From NCBI RefSeq assembly GCF_011386835.1, contig NC_088791.1:9920998-9984997 (forward strand): a stretch of DNA of 64,000 bases, read 5' to 3'. Under the pieces are notes generated by a model, which was not told where the DNA came from, did not search any database, and was given only the letters and a program-made list of their open reading frames with translations. Shown piece by piece: positions 1-12,469 of this stretch (its first letter is position 1; the number at the start of each line of letters is the position of its first letter). The position numbers were made by a program, and so were the translations under genes. This DNA is from Chrysemys picta bellii (Eukaryota > Chordata > Testudines > Emydidae).

Positions 1-36
1 TGATGGTCCGTTCTGGCCTTAAAATCTATGGATCTA
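1..36 (+). mobile_element. CR1 LINE 3' end fragment, cut by window edge
   Basis: The first bases carry the typical CR1 terminus, a 'GGTCC..TTCTGGCCTTAAA' core followed by 'ATCTATGGATC'. The same ending recurs near 25.75-25.83 kb (+) and, reversed, near 7.1, 18.3 and 34.7 kb. Only the last few tens of bases are inside the window. Confidence 0.6.
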
Positions 37-109
37 CAATTGAATATGAATCAGTAAAGTGAGGACAGAAGAGCTGCAGTGACTTATCTTAAGATCACAC
101 AAGTCAGAG

Positions 110-300
110 GAAGAGCTGATATAATGACCCCTATACAAGTCATCAGCAGGATTTGAACCAGAGACATTCAGTACCATGCCACAGCCTGCTACCATTTGAG
201 TTATTGGAATAACTTCTTTACAAGTAGCAGCTGCAGCAGGCTGCTATCTTCCACTAGACCAACCACTTGAGGCGCATGTGACATACAATTATTAGAGTGT
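110..300 (-). mobile_element. tRNA-derived SINE fragment
   Basis: Read on the minus strand there is a good Pol III B box (GGTTCAAATCC, complement of 149-159) and, upstream, a weaker A-box-like stretch near 190-205. The following 'AGACCAACC..TTGAGGCGC' segment belongs to the same repeat as I recall it from turtles. It is diverged and no terminal duplication was found. Confidence 0.45.
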
Positions 301-954
301 TATACTGGGAATACAGAGCCCAAAGCCCTAACTAAGCCTGTGACCTTATGCTGACCATGTGCTTCCTCAATAAGCCACAAACCAGCCTTCTCCTTGACTC
401 CAGACATGCTGTGACTTCCCTCCATCTTCCTAGCCCTACCTATTAAGGCTGATTGATCATTTGGTTTTGATTTCCGAGAAGAGAGAAGCATCTTGAAGCT
501 CAAGAACTTACTTGTTTGGCTGTTTGCATCTCCTAATGGACAGAGTAATTAAACATCACCCATGAGTACTAGCATTACCGGTGATCTTTGATATCTGCTC
601 TGGCTCTGAACACTCTTTTATCCTGATTCAATCTATCGCAGCTGCTTAGTATGAATTCCCCCTTTCTTCCTTAACTTCCTGACCTCAGCAATAATACCAT
701 TACCATGTTCTTCATGATCTAGGTGTATTTCGCACCTTCTGAAAAGAAGCCACTGCTGCTCCCCTTTCCTGACCACACAGATTGGGACGCTCCCGCAGAA
801 AGACTTCTGGGCCTTCTCTTGCCCTCAGTGACCTGTTACCAGCGCCCTATTAAAATACAATAAAACCAGACACTACATAAGCGTTGCCGTAGCCTAATTT
901 TCAAATGTAAAGTCCTATCTGAAACCATACATACTATGTGTATGTGCAGATGAG
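301..954. other. no feature recognised
   Basis: Moderately AT-rich single-copy-looking DNA. Short open frames only, none resembling a known protein; no transposon ends seen. Confidence 0.5.
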
Positions 955-1060
955 CTTCAAGGTCTCATTCCCAGCTCTGCTACTGGATAATAATACTCAC
1001 CTTTGTAAAGTGCTTGGATCCAAAAAATAAAATAAAAAATGCATCATTATTTTAGAGAGA
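955..1060 (+). mobile_element. MIR-type SINE tail, weak
   Basis: 'CCCAGCTCTGCTACT' followed by 'TACTCACCTTTGTAAAGTGC' matches the core-to-tail order of the MIR copies elsewhere in this window. The middle part is deleted. Confidence 0.4.
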
Positions 1061-1224
1061 TTAGACAGGATAATTCTAGAATAGATGAGATGCACACATG
1101 GCAGGAGTGGACATTTCCTATTTAACCAATACATTTGGTACTTAATTACCACAGTGATGGGCACGCCAGAAATGCAGAGAGAAGAGAAGGAGAGAGACTA
1201 CACATCACGATTCATCAGGAGAAA

Positions 1225-1512
1225 GGATGATATTGTGGTTAAGGGCCAAGGTTAGAACTCAGAAAATAGAAACTCAATTGCCACCTCTGCCACAGACTCT
1301 CTTTGTGATGTTGGGCAAGTCACTTAATCTCTTTGTGCCTCAATTCTATATCTCTAAAATGGGGATAATAATCGACTCTTTCCCCCACACTTGTGTGTTT
1401 AGATTGTAAGATCTTTGGAGCAGGGAATAAGTATATGTGCAGTACTTTGGGGCCCTTCATTCCAGTTGGGCCCTCTAGATGTTACCACAATGTAATTAAT
1501 AATTTACACTTG
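1225..1512 (+). mobile_element. MIR/CORE-type SINE, near full length
   Basis: Order seen: a degraded tRNA-like head ('TTGTGGTTAAGGGCC'), the core with 'GGGCAAGTCACTTAATCTC' and 'GCCTCAATT', the 'AAAATGGGGATAATAAT' motif, then a tail starting 'GATTGTAAGATCTTTGGAGC' and ending near 'TTACCACAATGTAATTAATA'. The same tail appears at 32.9 kb (+) and reversed at 6.1, 20.7 and 50.5 kb. An overlapping 87-codon frame (1393-1656) is chance. Confidence 0.7.
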
Positions 1513-4500
1513 CAAAATCATCCCATTCCAAATGTGGTCATTATGCAGAAAACTAGGAACATTTGGGTTGGGAACAGGGGGAAGCCAGGACTTCAAAGGG
1601 AGAGATGGGAAGCAAGAGCAGATGAAATACTTAAGCAAGGGAGCCTGTGTTCATGAAAGTGTCTTTTGATTAATGAAATAAGAGGCAGGTAAAAACTCAA
1701 CAGCAAATGTCTGAAATGTGGGCAAATGGTCTCTAGGTAAAAGGCTCTTCAAAGCTTTCAACCAGGCGACAATGGCTCTTTAAACTATCAATGGTAACAA
1801 ACCATCACACTGGCTTTTTTATGCACTTGAGCAAAACGAGGGCCCCTGTTCCAAGGTGGGATGGGGTCGGGGATCTTCCATTTTGTCTCTCTTCAGAGAC
1901 ATTCCTTATGGCACCGGTTTGATTTTCCCATGATTCCGAAAACGGCTGCCCACCATCGGGGCCATTCCCAGTTGGAACGGCACAATGAACGCAGCAATTT
2001 GATTTGCTGTGCGAAACTGAAAGGGACCCCTGCTGCCCGCAGGCTCACTGTCTCCCATTGAAGCGAAGGCTGTTCACTGTTACTCCGTCCCTTTCCTTCT
2101 ACAGCAGAAGGCCGAAAAGAACCTGCCCAGGCTTCCAGGGAAAGGAGCTCCCCCCATCTTGCCACTAACCATAGCAATTTGTCCACAAGCACCCTATGAT
2201 CTTAATTCCTTGCAGGTGTCTTCCCTCTTCAGACTCCATCCTCCTAGAGGTCCAAACACCTACGGCATACACCTTGCTCACTGATGTCATAGGGCTTTCT
2301 AGAGCCATTGGTGGGGGGGATGGGGCGGGCGTGAGTCTGTTTGAACCATCCGAATTGCGCTTCGAAGATCCTTGGATGCCTTCCTGCACTCAAGGAGCTG
2401 TCGGCAAAGCACCACCTAGCATGAGCAAATATTAAACGAAAAACGGCGGCGACAAAAAAGAAGCAAAGAAGAGTGAGGAGGAAAAAAAGGGTTTCAAAAC
2501 CTGGACAACATCAAGAGCCTGTTTCCATGGCAACCCTTCCTCCATACAGTCGCTCAAGCTCAAGCCTGTTTTAATCAGTGGCAGCATTTGCCAATAAAGT
2601 CTACCCTGCTCTGTGCTCCTTCCCACAGATCAACCCCAGGACAGGCAGGGCTGCATGCCCAAGAGGCAAGGAAGATTTTTGCAGTGAGGTTCTCGAGGTG
2701 ACGGTAGCTAGAGAGGAGATGCAGGCCCTTCTGTTTAGGAAGGCTGGCGGTGCAGAACTCCAGGCGTGGGGGGCACATTGTGCATATCTCTGCAGCCTAC
2801 TCGGCACTAGCTGCTGCTTAAAATCGCCCCAACACTGCAACTTCACCAGGGGGAGTTTTAGCACAAGCATGAGCGGACCTGTGGTTTTAACCACTGTGCC
2901 CTCGTAGACCTGTTCTGAGCACGCTTGGCCTTTGTAGTGGTTCAGAGACCAGCAGTTGCCTGCACCCGGTCTCACTAGCACTGCCATTCTCGCCAGAGGG
3001 CAGCTGAGCCAGTGAAATCAAAAGCAGGAAAAGTTAAGGAACAGCAGGTCTTATAGACACAACTGCAAATCTGCCTGCAGTGACTGCCTCCGGGGCAACA
3101 CCCAGACGACACCGGGAGGCAGAGAATAGGGAGATCCTGACACCGGGCCTTGGGTCCTACTGTAGATAAGCTGGTCTGCCAAGGTGGTGAATGGAGGTCT
3201 TGTCTGAACTTTGGCAGCTGCTGAGAAAGCGAGACAAAGTGTGTTAGGTTCGAGCATAGGAGGCATTATCTGTTCCCCTCTGCAGCTGCCCTGATTCATT
3301 CCTCAATAAGTTTCGTGGGACAACAGGCTTGGCCAATATATTATGGGTTTACAGGGCAAGACTATTGTCTTTTCATGGACTCCTGCTATTACCCCTCCCC
3401 CGTAAGATGCTGCTGTCCAGACTGAGAAAAACAACCCCAAAGGGATGAGAGTGCCAAGAGCAAAATATATATATAAATTAGAGTTTTATAGACAAAACTT
3501 TCCAGCTGATTCCAAACTCCTCCCCTCTCCAAGCGTCTGACTTTGGAGTCTTTGTTTAGGTCTGTCCCCAGGGGCTGTGCCACTATAAATACTAAGTTGA
3601 GAAGCAGTCCTGATATCACAGGCCTGGCTAGGGGAAGGGCAGCGGGGGTGCGGCAGGAAGAGAGGGCTCAAACAGCAAAGGCCCTACAAAGAGAGAGGAA
3701 AATGCAGCATTTTTTGCCTTTTGCTTGACTAGGTTCCGGGTGGGTCAAATCCCATCCCCCACTCCCAAGTTTCCCTCTTCACTTCCTGTCCTTACCTGTT
3801 GTGTGGCGATGCTGCCATGCTCCTATAGCAACTGCGGCATTTCACCCCATTTCAGTGGTAGATGAACGATTCGGGTGTACAAAGGATGCAATCCTGCAGA
3901 CCTTTACTCTGGCCAGGCGTCCCACTGAACGCAATGGGGCGCCTCGCCTGTGTCAGAATGACTCATGTGAGAAAGGGTTTGCAGCAGGTCCGTTGTTTGC
4001 AATAGGTTTGTCAAGCACTAAGGGGTCTTTGGAAGAAAGGCTCTGCACAAACATCTGTCGTGGTTAAACTGTTATTAATTAATGATTTCAGCAAGAGTCC
4101 GTTTCCCCTACCATGACACTGAGTCTCCATCACAAGAACGACGGGTAGAATTGCTTCTCTGCTCCCGTCTGAGAGCATCTTCCACCACCCCTTCCACCAT
4201 CCGTTTGCAATTCAACCCAAAGCAGGAATGACTGAAAACTGGAAAGCTGGGTGGGATTTTCAAACACATAATATCCTAAAATATCCGTTAGCCGGACATT
4301 ATTAACGACTAGCATTCTTCTTCTGAACCATAACCCATATGAATCATCACTTATCCTGGCCATCCACACCAATAAAATCAGCTAGCATTGACAGCCATTA
4401 TTACTAAATGAGAACCATCCTTAACAAAAAAACAAAAAAAAAGTGAACTATGCAGTGAAATAGCTGTCTCCAGCCCCGTCATATTTACATGGGCCTGTCG

Positions 4501-5882
4501 CACCACGCAAGCTCAACCAGACACGGGAAATAACATTATGACATGCGACCACCAACTCGGAAAATAAATAAAGTACCCGCTCCCGCTCAGCGCTCCCGCC
4601 CCCCCCGCAGTCTTCAGCTTGCAGCGCTGTCTCTGAGCTAACCAGCCTGAAATTGCCTAAAGGAGTCTGACAGGTAATTTTTACTATGGCAGAGGATAGT
4701 AATTTCGCTGTCCAGAGGCAAGATCTTCAACTGCATCGGAAAATACTTACACCCGTAGAACACAAGTTTAATATAATAACAATTCCAGGAGAGCACAGTG
4801 AGTAATTCTTTCGTCCTTCCCCCACCATTCCCTTTCCCCCTCAGTGGTTGACGAATGTTTACAGAGTTTTGCTTTAAGAAACACCTCCAATGAATCTCTG
4901 TGGAATAAATCAGATATCTCACCCATGAAGGGTGATTATCCGTCTCTTGTTTGTGCAAAGGACCTTCAAGCGATGGCTAGGCCCCAGACAGGCTTATGAG
5001 TTATTGGCTTTTCCACGCTCATGAAAAAATCATCATGTTTATCTCTGGAGGTGAAATACCCTCTTCTAGACACAACCCAGGGGGCAGGATGGGAAGAACA
5101 CAGGTGGCATGTGGAGGGCTGGCAAAGGAGGATTTATGACATTAGAAGCCTATCTCTGTGGGATCCAGATACAAACCCCACATGGAAAAATCTCTGACTG
5201 TATTGCAGATAGAAACGTTCAGCCAAATGGACAATGCACAGCACAAAGGCTCTTGTATAGAAGAGATTCTCCCCACCCAAAACAATCATCGCTCTGGGGC
5301 GAATTCTTCCTCAGGGATCTGGGTTACACACCGGGGGTGTTCTCTGGGAACTGGGGGACACAAGATCCTCTCCATTCATCCCCGCAAGCTGCAGAATCTC
5401 TCCATGGCCTTAAGGCTCAGCTGGGAGCAGACTCATGAACCAGGCCTCTGCCTACAACTACCCCACCCCTTTGTGGCAGCAAGCAGGGAGCTCCCGTTCA
5501 GCTGTGAGCCATGACCGGGGATACATTACTGCTCTTAGCACACCCCCTCCTGTGCACCATAGAACCACAACACAGCCAGGGGACTGTAGACCTTTGCACC
5601 CAAATCTAGGGAAAGAGTGGCACGTCGGCAGTATTTTACTATAAACAAAAGAATGTCTCCCTGCCAAAACATCCCTCACATTCCACTCCAGAACAGGTGG
5701 CAGGGCCTCCATCCGCCCCGTAGTCCAAGGGACACTGGCAGCTGAAGAAATCCTCTCCAAGGCCATCTTCACTCCCTGCTGAGATCTTCTCTTCTAAGTC
5801 TGAGCGGAGGAGAAGTGGGAGGTGATCATCCCTTCAGAATGTAAAGTTCAAGAGGCTCAGCTCAGGTGCTCTGCCAAACCTT
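1513..5882. other. no gene recognised; mostly unique sequence
   Basis: Many overlapping short frames on both strands (up to 128 codons at 2601-2987, minus) with no recognisable domain, no consistent splice-framed exon and no shared reading constraint. Low-repeat stretches near 1780-2060 and 2430-2600 look tidy enough to be conserved noncoding DNA, but that is only an impression. A short A-rich run lies at 4425-4442 and a C run near 4600. Confidence 0.5.
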
Positions 5883-5971
5883 GGGCCAGATCCTCAGTTG
5901 TTGTAAATCAGCCTGGCTCTATTGAGCTCCATGGAACCACATGGATTTATACCAGCTGAGGTACCGGCCCC
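5883..5971. mobile_element. palindromic foldback element (GGGCCAGATCCTCAG type)
   Basis: The left half (5883-5925) and the reverse complement of the right half (to 5971) align: 'GGGCCAGATCCTCAG' against 'GGGGCCGGTACCTCAG', meeting at 'GAGCTCCATGG'. This is a short non-autonomous foldback; related palindromes lie at 30.9 and 62.8 kb. Confidence 0.6.
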
Positions 5972-6119
5972 GGAACCTCGTGGGTTTGCAGAACTGGGCT
6001 GGGAATGCCACAAGACCCGCCTTTTCTGGTGGCATGTTGCCATATTACAAAGGAAAGAACGGTCTTTGTTTAGAAGAGGGGGCTGGGGTAGGCGAGACTC
6101 CTGGGTTCCATTTTTGTTG

Positions 6120-6247
6120 TTATGTATTATCTGCATCGCTGTAGTGTCTAGGCGCCCCAGTTGTGGAACAGGACCTCATGGTGCTAGGCGCTGTACAAGC
6201 ACTGAACAAAATGATGGTCCTGGCCACAAGGAGTTTACCAACTCTGC
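6120..6247 (-). mobile_element. MIR-type SINE tail (GATTGTAAG-type tail), reversed
   Basis: 'GTGCTAGGCGCTGTACAAGC' and 'GGTCCTGGCCACAAGGAG' are the reverse complement of the tail found in plus orientation at about 1.4 and 32.9 kb. It abuts a plus-strand MIR core, so two copies meet here or one has been rearranged. Confidence 0.6.
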
Positions 6248-6249
6248 AA

Positions 6250-6362
6250 TGGACTCTGTGTGACCTTGAGCAAATCACTTAACTTCAGTGTATCCCAATT
6301 GGAAAATGGAGAGAAATTATATTCCCCAACCTCGCAAGATGGTGAGGAAGAGTGAGCACTTG
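6250..6362 (+). mobile_element. MIR-type SINE core
   Basis: 'GTGTGACCTTGAGCAAATCA' then 'CACTTAACTTCAGTG' and 'GGAAAATGGAGA' follow the MIR core order. The head and end are missing. Confidence 0.65.
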
Positions 6363-7085
6363 GTCGTGCATCCATCCAAGTCAACAGGAAAGCTGTTACT
6401 TCTTCAGATGAATAGATGGTGGCGGTGGAGGATCAAGGCCCAATTAATTAAAATCCCTTGGAAGGCCTGTCCGCAAAGAATTGCTTATTTCTCCTTGTAG
6501 TCCCAGCTAAAGCCACAAAGTTCAGAGAGAAATAAAAACATGACTGGGAAGCAGAGATAGCTTTATCCAAACTTTCACCAACCTCAAAAAACTTTTGGGC
6601 CAATTCTTCCCCTCTCCGAGCCATTCACCAGCCCCGGTTTGTACAGCATCTGATTTTAATCTTGAACGTCACCCACAATTTAGTAATCAGATGTCTCCCA
6701 AGGAAACCTTGTGACTATCAATAAGAGTGACTCTGAAAGGATTGACTTGCTGCATGACCTAACAGCTGCATGACTCAGCAGTTTGGTGATATGCTAGTCT
6801 TTTACCTCTGGCAGCCTAGATTCAAATGGGGGTGTTGTGTGAGGTCCCCCATTCCCTGTCATCTTTCTCTCCATCATTCCTGTAACTTGGGAGTCTTCTT
6901 CAGCTCCTCCCTCTCTCTCTAGCTGCCTCACATCCTGGGTATTTCCAAATCCTCTCACTTCTTCCTTCATCATATCTCTGAGATCCAACCTTTCCCCTCT
7001 GTCCAAACAGCAAAAGCTCCAATCCAGTCCTGGGATGGGGATACATTTCAGGAAACCTATGGCTGCTGATTCAATGCAGTCTGTT
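6363..7085. other. no feature recognised
   Basis: Unique-looking sequence. A 118-codon minus frame (6794-7150) runs into CR1 sequence and is not a gene. Confidence 0.5.
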
Positions 7086-7200
7086 ATTATGGAATCAGAG
7101 AGTTCAAAGCCGGAAGGGACCACCAGATCATCTAGTCTCCTGCACATCACAGGCCACTAAACTCCCCCACCCAATTACACCGTATTGAGCCCAATGATAG
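7086..7200 (-). mobile_element. CR1 LINE 3' end fragment
   Basis: 'AAGCCGGAAGGGACCACCAG', 'ATCATCTAGTCTCCTGCACA' and 'CACAGGCCACTAAAC' are the complement of a CR1 3' untranslated end. Diverged from the 18.3 and 34.7 kb copies. Confidence 0.7.
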
Positions 7201-7302
7201 TTGGTTCACAATCCCACCCACCCCCCAAAGCCAACACTCTCTTGTTGGCTAGGGACCATGAGAGGATGCAGCATATTCTCAAAAAGTGTGAAGGAGACAC
7301 AG

Positions 7303-7556
7303 ATCATAGGAACATAAGACTTGCCAGACTGGATCGAATCTAAGGTCCATCTAGCCCAAAGTCCTGTCTCTGACAGTGGCCAGTAGCAGATGTTTCAAAG
7401 GAAGGAATAAGAAACACACAGTAGCAGATGCAGGATAATCTACCCCCATATAGGTCTCACCCTGATCTCTAATAGTTAGAGGTTGGCTTAATCCCTGAAG
7501 CACAAAAAGCTTTAATATCCCTTCCCAAAATTGTCATTAGTTATAACTCTGGCTAG
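7303..7556 (-). mobile_element. older CR1 LINE 3' region
   Basis: 'GGAACATAAGACTTGCCAGA', 'AGGTCCATCTAGCCCAAAGT' and 'CTGACAGTGGCCAGTAGCAG' give a CR1 3' end in minus orientation. It is the same subfamily as the copy at 22.5-23.1 kb, which shares the 'GATGCRGGATAATCT' and 'TTAATCCCTGAAGC' stretches with similar spacing. Confidence 0.75.
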
Positions 7557-8192
7557 GCCATTGGGGATTTGTCCCAGTATCACTGTGTAGCTGCAATACT
7601 GCAATTCCCAATACGGACAGGCAACGTTGCTATTTGCACCAATGGGGCTTACCTCTGCTTGGAGCCAGTTAGTTCTGTCAGTGCAATAGCATCTTCGCCT
7701 GTCTATAGGAGGGATTCATACAGTGCGGGTGCACGGCTATCTGGCCTCCAGTGCCTGGAATCAGAGCAAAGGGTGTGGTTCACGTACCTGACTGAAAGGG
7801 GATATCATTCTCTTTTCTTTAAATCCAGGAGTTTCTCCCTTTCCCCTACAGGCGAAGGAGCTGCTTCGGGTAGGTTACTGAGCCAATCACTGCGCTCAGA
7901 CTCTATTTCGTGGACTCTCTGTTGACTCAATCTGAACCAAGTCACCCAGGCTGGAAATACACGTTTTGCCCTTTGTGAATATGAGAAACACAACAGGGAG
8001 AGAGACAGAAAAATGGGACAGACAGGTTGAAAGAAGTGGGGTGGGGAAGAGGGATAGAGAAAAAGGGAGAAAAATGAGAAACTGCCCCTGTAAATACAAG
8101 AAGACCACTGAAGGAATTCTAACCCAGCACACACCAGCCCTGCTCTGACAGGCAGTTAGGTGAGGTGGGAGGAGAGGGGGCGGGGTACTCCG
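7557..8192. other. no feature recognised
   Basis: Purine-rich on the plus strand near 8000-8080. Long minus frames here (197 codons at 7896-8489) follow that bias and the adjacent palindromic element; no domain is visible. Confidence 0.5.
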
Positions 8193-8436
8193 GGTACACC
8201 TATACAGGAATAAAAGACCCGTGGTATAGTTGCAGCTGGCCTGGGTCAGCAGACTCAGGCTCGCAGGGCAGACGGTCAGGCTCGTCCTGGAATCCAGGCT
8301 GGGACCCTCCCCCCTTGGGGTCCCAGAGCGAAGAGTCCAGCCTGAGCATCTGCACAACAGTTTCACAGCTCCGCTGCCCAAGTTCTGCAAGCCCACGGCC
8401 ACGGGCCAGCCGCGGGTGTTTAATTGCTGTGTACTC
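8193..8436. mobile_element. Harbinger-like palindromic element, degraded
   Basis: Internal inverted halves resemble the better copy at 9468-9726: 'GCTGGCCTGGGTCAGCAGAC' and 'CAGGCTGGGACCCTCC' on the left, 'GGGCCAGCCGCGGGTGTTTA' with 'ATTGCTGTGTACT' on the right. Outer ends have decayed ('TACACCTATACAGG'). No protein capacity. Confidence 0.65.
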
Positions 8437-9176
8437 TCCATTTCCTGACACCGCTGCAGGGAGCTAGCCAGTGCCAAGAGGAGCTGCATGTAAATTCAGG
8501 CCTGGGGATTTTAATGCCAGCATGTCCCATGAAGTCTGGATTCTGTCCTGCCTGCTGGTGATTGGCTGGGAAAGCTGGCGATGACTATGGGAACGAGTTG
8601 CCTGGCACATCTATCATTGTTTGGGGTTTTTGTTTTGTTTTGTCTGAACCAATTGTAAAAGTGTTGGACGGAATCCAGACATCACCGGGAGTTTCACAGA
8701 GAGAAAACACAGCTGGCTGTCACGTGATAAAGGTAAAGAATCCAAGAGCGTCTCTTTCTTCTAGTACCGATCAAGGAACTTTCGTAGAATTAGGGAAACG
8801 CTATCTCCAAAGCTACTCAGCCTCTCTGCTTCCCTGGGCGCACCCTCCTGACATAGATTTAAAAAACATAGACTGGAGGGGGAAAGAATGGGTGAACACC
8901 ATGTGTTCCATGCCAATTCTACTAGGAGACTGGGATTCACGCACCCAACAGCTCCAGCATGCATCAAACGATGGACATATGATGTGGGCCTAAAAGCTCC
9001 ATATTGCAACCTTGAACTTTTAAACTCCTGCAATTTCGGGTCAGCTTCTGCTGCCAGGGCCTGGTGGGTAGGAAGCCAGAGGGATAAGCCAGCTCAGGAA
9101 GCACCCAGGAGCTCGAAGGCAGCTCATGCCAATGGCCGTAGCTCTGTGTCTATAAAACTCTTCTCAGAAAGAATGT
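8437..9176. other. no feature recognised
   Basis: Unique-looking sequence with a short T/G run near 8625-8642. The 143-codon frame at 8562-8993 (+) has no recognisable domain. Confidence 0.5.
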
Positions 9177-9285
9177 TAATCATAGACAGACCCTTAGATC
9201 ATCTCGCTCATTAAACTCCATTCAAATCCCCCTGGTCCTACCACATCACCTGCTGCTCTATAACACCCTTCATTGCTCTGCTCTG
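9177..9285 (-). mobile_element. CR1 LINE 3' end fragment, diverged
   Basis: 'AATCATAGACAGACCCTTAG', 'ATCATCTCGCTCATTAAACT' and 'ACATCACCTGCTGCTCTATA' resemble a minus-strand CR1 terminus with internal loss. Confidence 0.45.
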
Positions 9286-9467
9286 TTGGGAATGGGGCCA
9301 TAAGCTGTGTTTGCCCTAGCCCGAACCAGAAATAAATGAGCCAGCAATATGGGAATGATACCACCCCTCATTGGTGGGGAGCACGTCAGGGTTTCTTTCC
9401 TTTCCCTCCTACTCCCCAGCCCACGGGCCCGAATCAGCCCGAGCCCTCTTTCTGGTGAAGAAATTTA

Positions 9468-9726
9468 GAGTATGTCTACACTGCACTTAAACACCCGGGA
9501 CTGGCCCGTGTCAGCTGAATTGGGCTTGTGGGGCTCGGGCTGCAGGGCTGTAAAACTGTGGTGCAGATGTCTGGGTTTGGGCTGGAGCCCAGGCTCTGGG
9601 ACCCTCCCAGGACTCAGGCTCCCACCCAAGCCCGAATGTCATAATTTTACAGCCCTGTAGCCCTGTGAGCCCAGGACAGCTGGCACAGGCCAACCGCGGG
9701 TGTTGAGATGCAGTGTAGACATACCC
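9468..9726. mobile_element. Harbinger-like palindromic MITE with TTA duplication
   Basis: Terminal inverted repeats GAGTATGTCTACACTGCA (left) and, complemented, GGGTATGTCTACACTGCA (right; 17 of 18 agree). The direct flanks are TTA at 9465-9467 and TTA at 9727-9729, the 3-bp duplication expected of PIF/Harbinger elements. The arms continue inward ('GGCCYGTGTCAGCTG' and its complement), so most of the 259 bp can fold into one hairpin. Non-autonomous. Confidence 0.8.
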
Positions 9727-9729
9727 TTA

Positions 9730-10984
9730 TATGCAGCTCTTCCTCCAGTGCTTGACGGTGCCACTCAGCCCATTGATTTCAGCCGGCCTCGGACCAGGCT
9801 TTGAGTGCATGGCAAAGGGGCCACTAATCTTGCAGGAATGCAGGATCCCCCTTTACCATGCACCTGCAAAGCACTCAGAGGTGTATATTAAAGTATAACA
9901 GGACAGCTCAAATGATTTCTGGATCCCACTGCCTGAGTGGAAGGAGCAAACTGGCCAATCACCCATCCTCTATATAGAAAGGAGCAGGTTGCCCTGGAAG
10001 GTCCCTTAAAGAGGAAACCCCAGTGCTGTAAGGAGCTAACACAGACTTCTCACTAAGAAGCTTTGCCAGCAGGTAAGAATTGCGGGGGAATAGAGGGAGG
10101 GTGCCGGGGCTCTTTGAGGGCCGGCCACTCTTCCCTTTAGCTGAGATGTTCAGGACATACAGATGGGTTAGGTTCTGGGCTCATGGGTTGTTATGTTTCC
10201 AAACCAATTGACCATCCACAGTATGTAGTTCCTTCTTGACACCTCTCTTGGCTTGTGTCCTGTCATGCCAAGCTCTTTGGCCTTCCTGGATGACAGACCC
10301 GTGCTGCAGGGATCGGGATGCTTTCAACATTCCGCACTGAAATCCTCTTTTGGATTCACCCGCTTCCCACCAACACGTACACCTTGTTCTCTCTCCCTCT
10401 TGGTTCTGCACATCTATTATGCGCATTTTCATTAGGAGCATTTTGCAAGCGATCTGTTGATTCATTGTATTAGAATTGCAAACAAATGGTATCATTTTCC
10501 CTGCACGCTCTTCATTTAGAATTCAGCATTGATTTCCCAGCATTGTTGGGCCACTTGACTGACACTTCTCGTTGATTTCAACCCTTTAAGATTCCTCTCC
10601 AAAATGCTATGGCTCATCAGTTCTTCTGCTAGGCCTTGAGACTTTGCAGAAGCACAAACACCTGTATTAGTTTATGTAGGCTCCATGCCTCCCTACTCCT
10701 TATATGGTTTGCCTTGAAATCTTATAGTGCTGGAGAAGGTTGGGAGAGAGCCGGGGGCGAATTTCAAATAAATCACTGGTGTAACTTCACTGACTTCAGT
10801 TCTTCCTACCCCATAGGAGTCTGGTGGGCATGTGCATTCCTAACACATACCAAAACTTAAAATGGCCCTTGAAAATGTAGGCAATGAATCCTCCAAGTAC
10901 TGGATTTTGGGTCCTACCTCCCACCCTGGACAAAGGAATGCTTGGGAGGAGTTATCGGTCTGGCATCAAAACAAACCGATATAC
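9730..10984. other. no feature recognised
   Basis: Unique-looking sequence. Around 10741-10820 there is half of a diverged foldback repeat ('TCACTGGTGTAACTTCACTG'). No gene signals seen. Confidence 0.5.
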
Positions 10985-11180
10985 TTCAAGATGCTACAAT
11001 ATTCTGTACTTGGATAGAACCTCAAATGCAAGGATTTCACAGATCTATACAGGTACGCATTGTTCAGTTCTTGCAACCAGCCTGCAAGGTGGAGATTAGC
11101 ACCCCCATTTTGCAAAGGGGGTAAACCAAGGCACAGGGAGAGCAAGGGACTCATCCAAAGTCAATGGTACTGGGCATAGC
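10985..11180 (-). mobile_element. MIR-type SINE, reversed
   Basis: On the plus strand 'CCTGCAAGGTGGAGATTAGC', 'ACCCCCATTTTGCAAAGGGG' and 'GGCACAGGGAGAGCAAGGGA' are the complement of the MIR core ('cccattttacag..aaactgaggcac' type). Upstream 'GATAGAACCTCAAATGCAAG' fits the reversed tail. Confidence 0.6.
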
Positions 11181-12469
11181 TGGGGGATGGAATGGAATGG
11201 ATGATCTAGTAGATTGCAAACCCTCCAGCACATTTTTCCTTTGCTGACTTCAGATCCAAGATCTGACTTAGTTTTCCCAGGGGATTCAGGTGCCCCCCTG
11301 CATGCATCCTTTGGCCGCTAATGTGCCCCCCAGACAACCTTTGGAAAACCCAGTTCTGCGCCTTTAATGCTAATATCTCCTGTGTGTGTGTTTCTCTTCC
11401 GAATGGCTGATGGATTTTACTGCCGCGGCAGAGCATTGCGAATATGAACTGCTCAGTGTACCAAAATGACATTTGTGCAACTTATATTGTAAATACTCAC
11501 TGACACGCTGACTCCGTTGTTAATGTAAGAGCTTTAAGAGGCTATTAATTTCATTATTGCTTGATCAGCAAGGAGCGCTAACGTCCCCCTCTGACACCCT
11601 GCTGCTTGGCTTGTTAGGGCTCCTACGAGAGGAGACTGGGAATGCTGGTCAGAAAACACAACATAAAATAATGACGCAAAAGGGTGATATTCACCCCACT
11701 GTGCACAAAGCCAGTGCATGGTTTATGCACTACCTTAGCCCACAGGGGGATGGGCTAGATGGCTTTTCAGGTCTTAAACTGGTGGGGCTTACTAAGCGTT
11801 CTGCTGGCTCTCTGCACAGGGGATGAATTTCATCCCGTCCGAGCCAGATGGGGACACCAACAGGCAGAGGAATCGGTGCCCTTTTCCATGTGCTAAAGGC
11901 CAAGAGGAGATGAACCCTCTTGTTCTTTCTTTGTGTTCCATGTCTCTTTCCTCTGAACCCCTATCCTGTCCCTCCCACACCATGGTAAACCCTGCTGGAC
12001 GTCTGAGAAACCCCACATCCCACAGGGATTGGAGCAGTCTGCCTCCTTTCAGCATTCCATGCCACTCAAAAGGTACCCATATCGGTAACAGAGGAGAGTC
12101 AGTCTCCCTCTAGCCAGGAGCCATCCTGAACTTCACAATGAGGGCCTCAGAGCCAGTGAGGTTTGGGAACAGTGATGTCCTGGTTGCTCACTACATTAAA
12201 TCCAGTTCTCTTTCAAATACCATTGGAGTTCAGAGCAAGTCGATTCCCCTTGAAATTCAACAAGTTAGAAAGGGAAAAAAGGACTTGTAAAGTCTTGTTG
12301 TCCAGCCTTATCCACGTGCAGGAGAAAGGAAGTTCCCTTAGGGAGACTAGAGTGGAAGGACATAGACAGACAGCTTTTGTAATGGAAAAACTATTAGCCC
12401 AATGGGTTGATAAAACGACAGACTGATAAGAACTAGGATGAGTCTGAGAAATAACTTCATGAGCCAGAT
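11181..12469. other. mostly unique; short CR1 end at 11735-11790
   Basis: 'GGGATGGGCTAGATGGCTTT' at about 11748 is a plus-strand CR1 3' end with the rest missing. 11440-11580 is a low-repeat AT-rich block. No gene found. Confidence 0.45.

Noticed and set aside
7896..8489. 197-codon minus frame
   Set aside because: Spans a palindromic Harbinger-like element and a pyrimidine-rich tract; no domain or exon structure.
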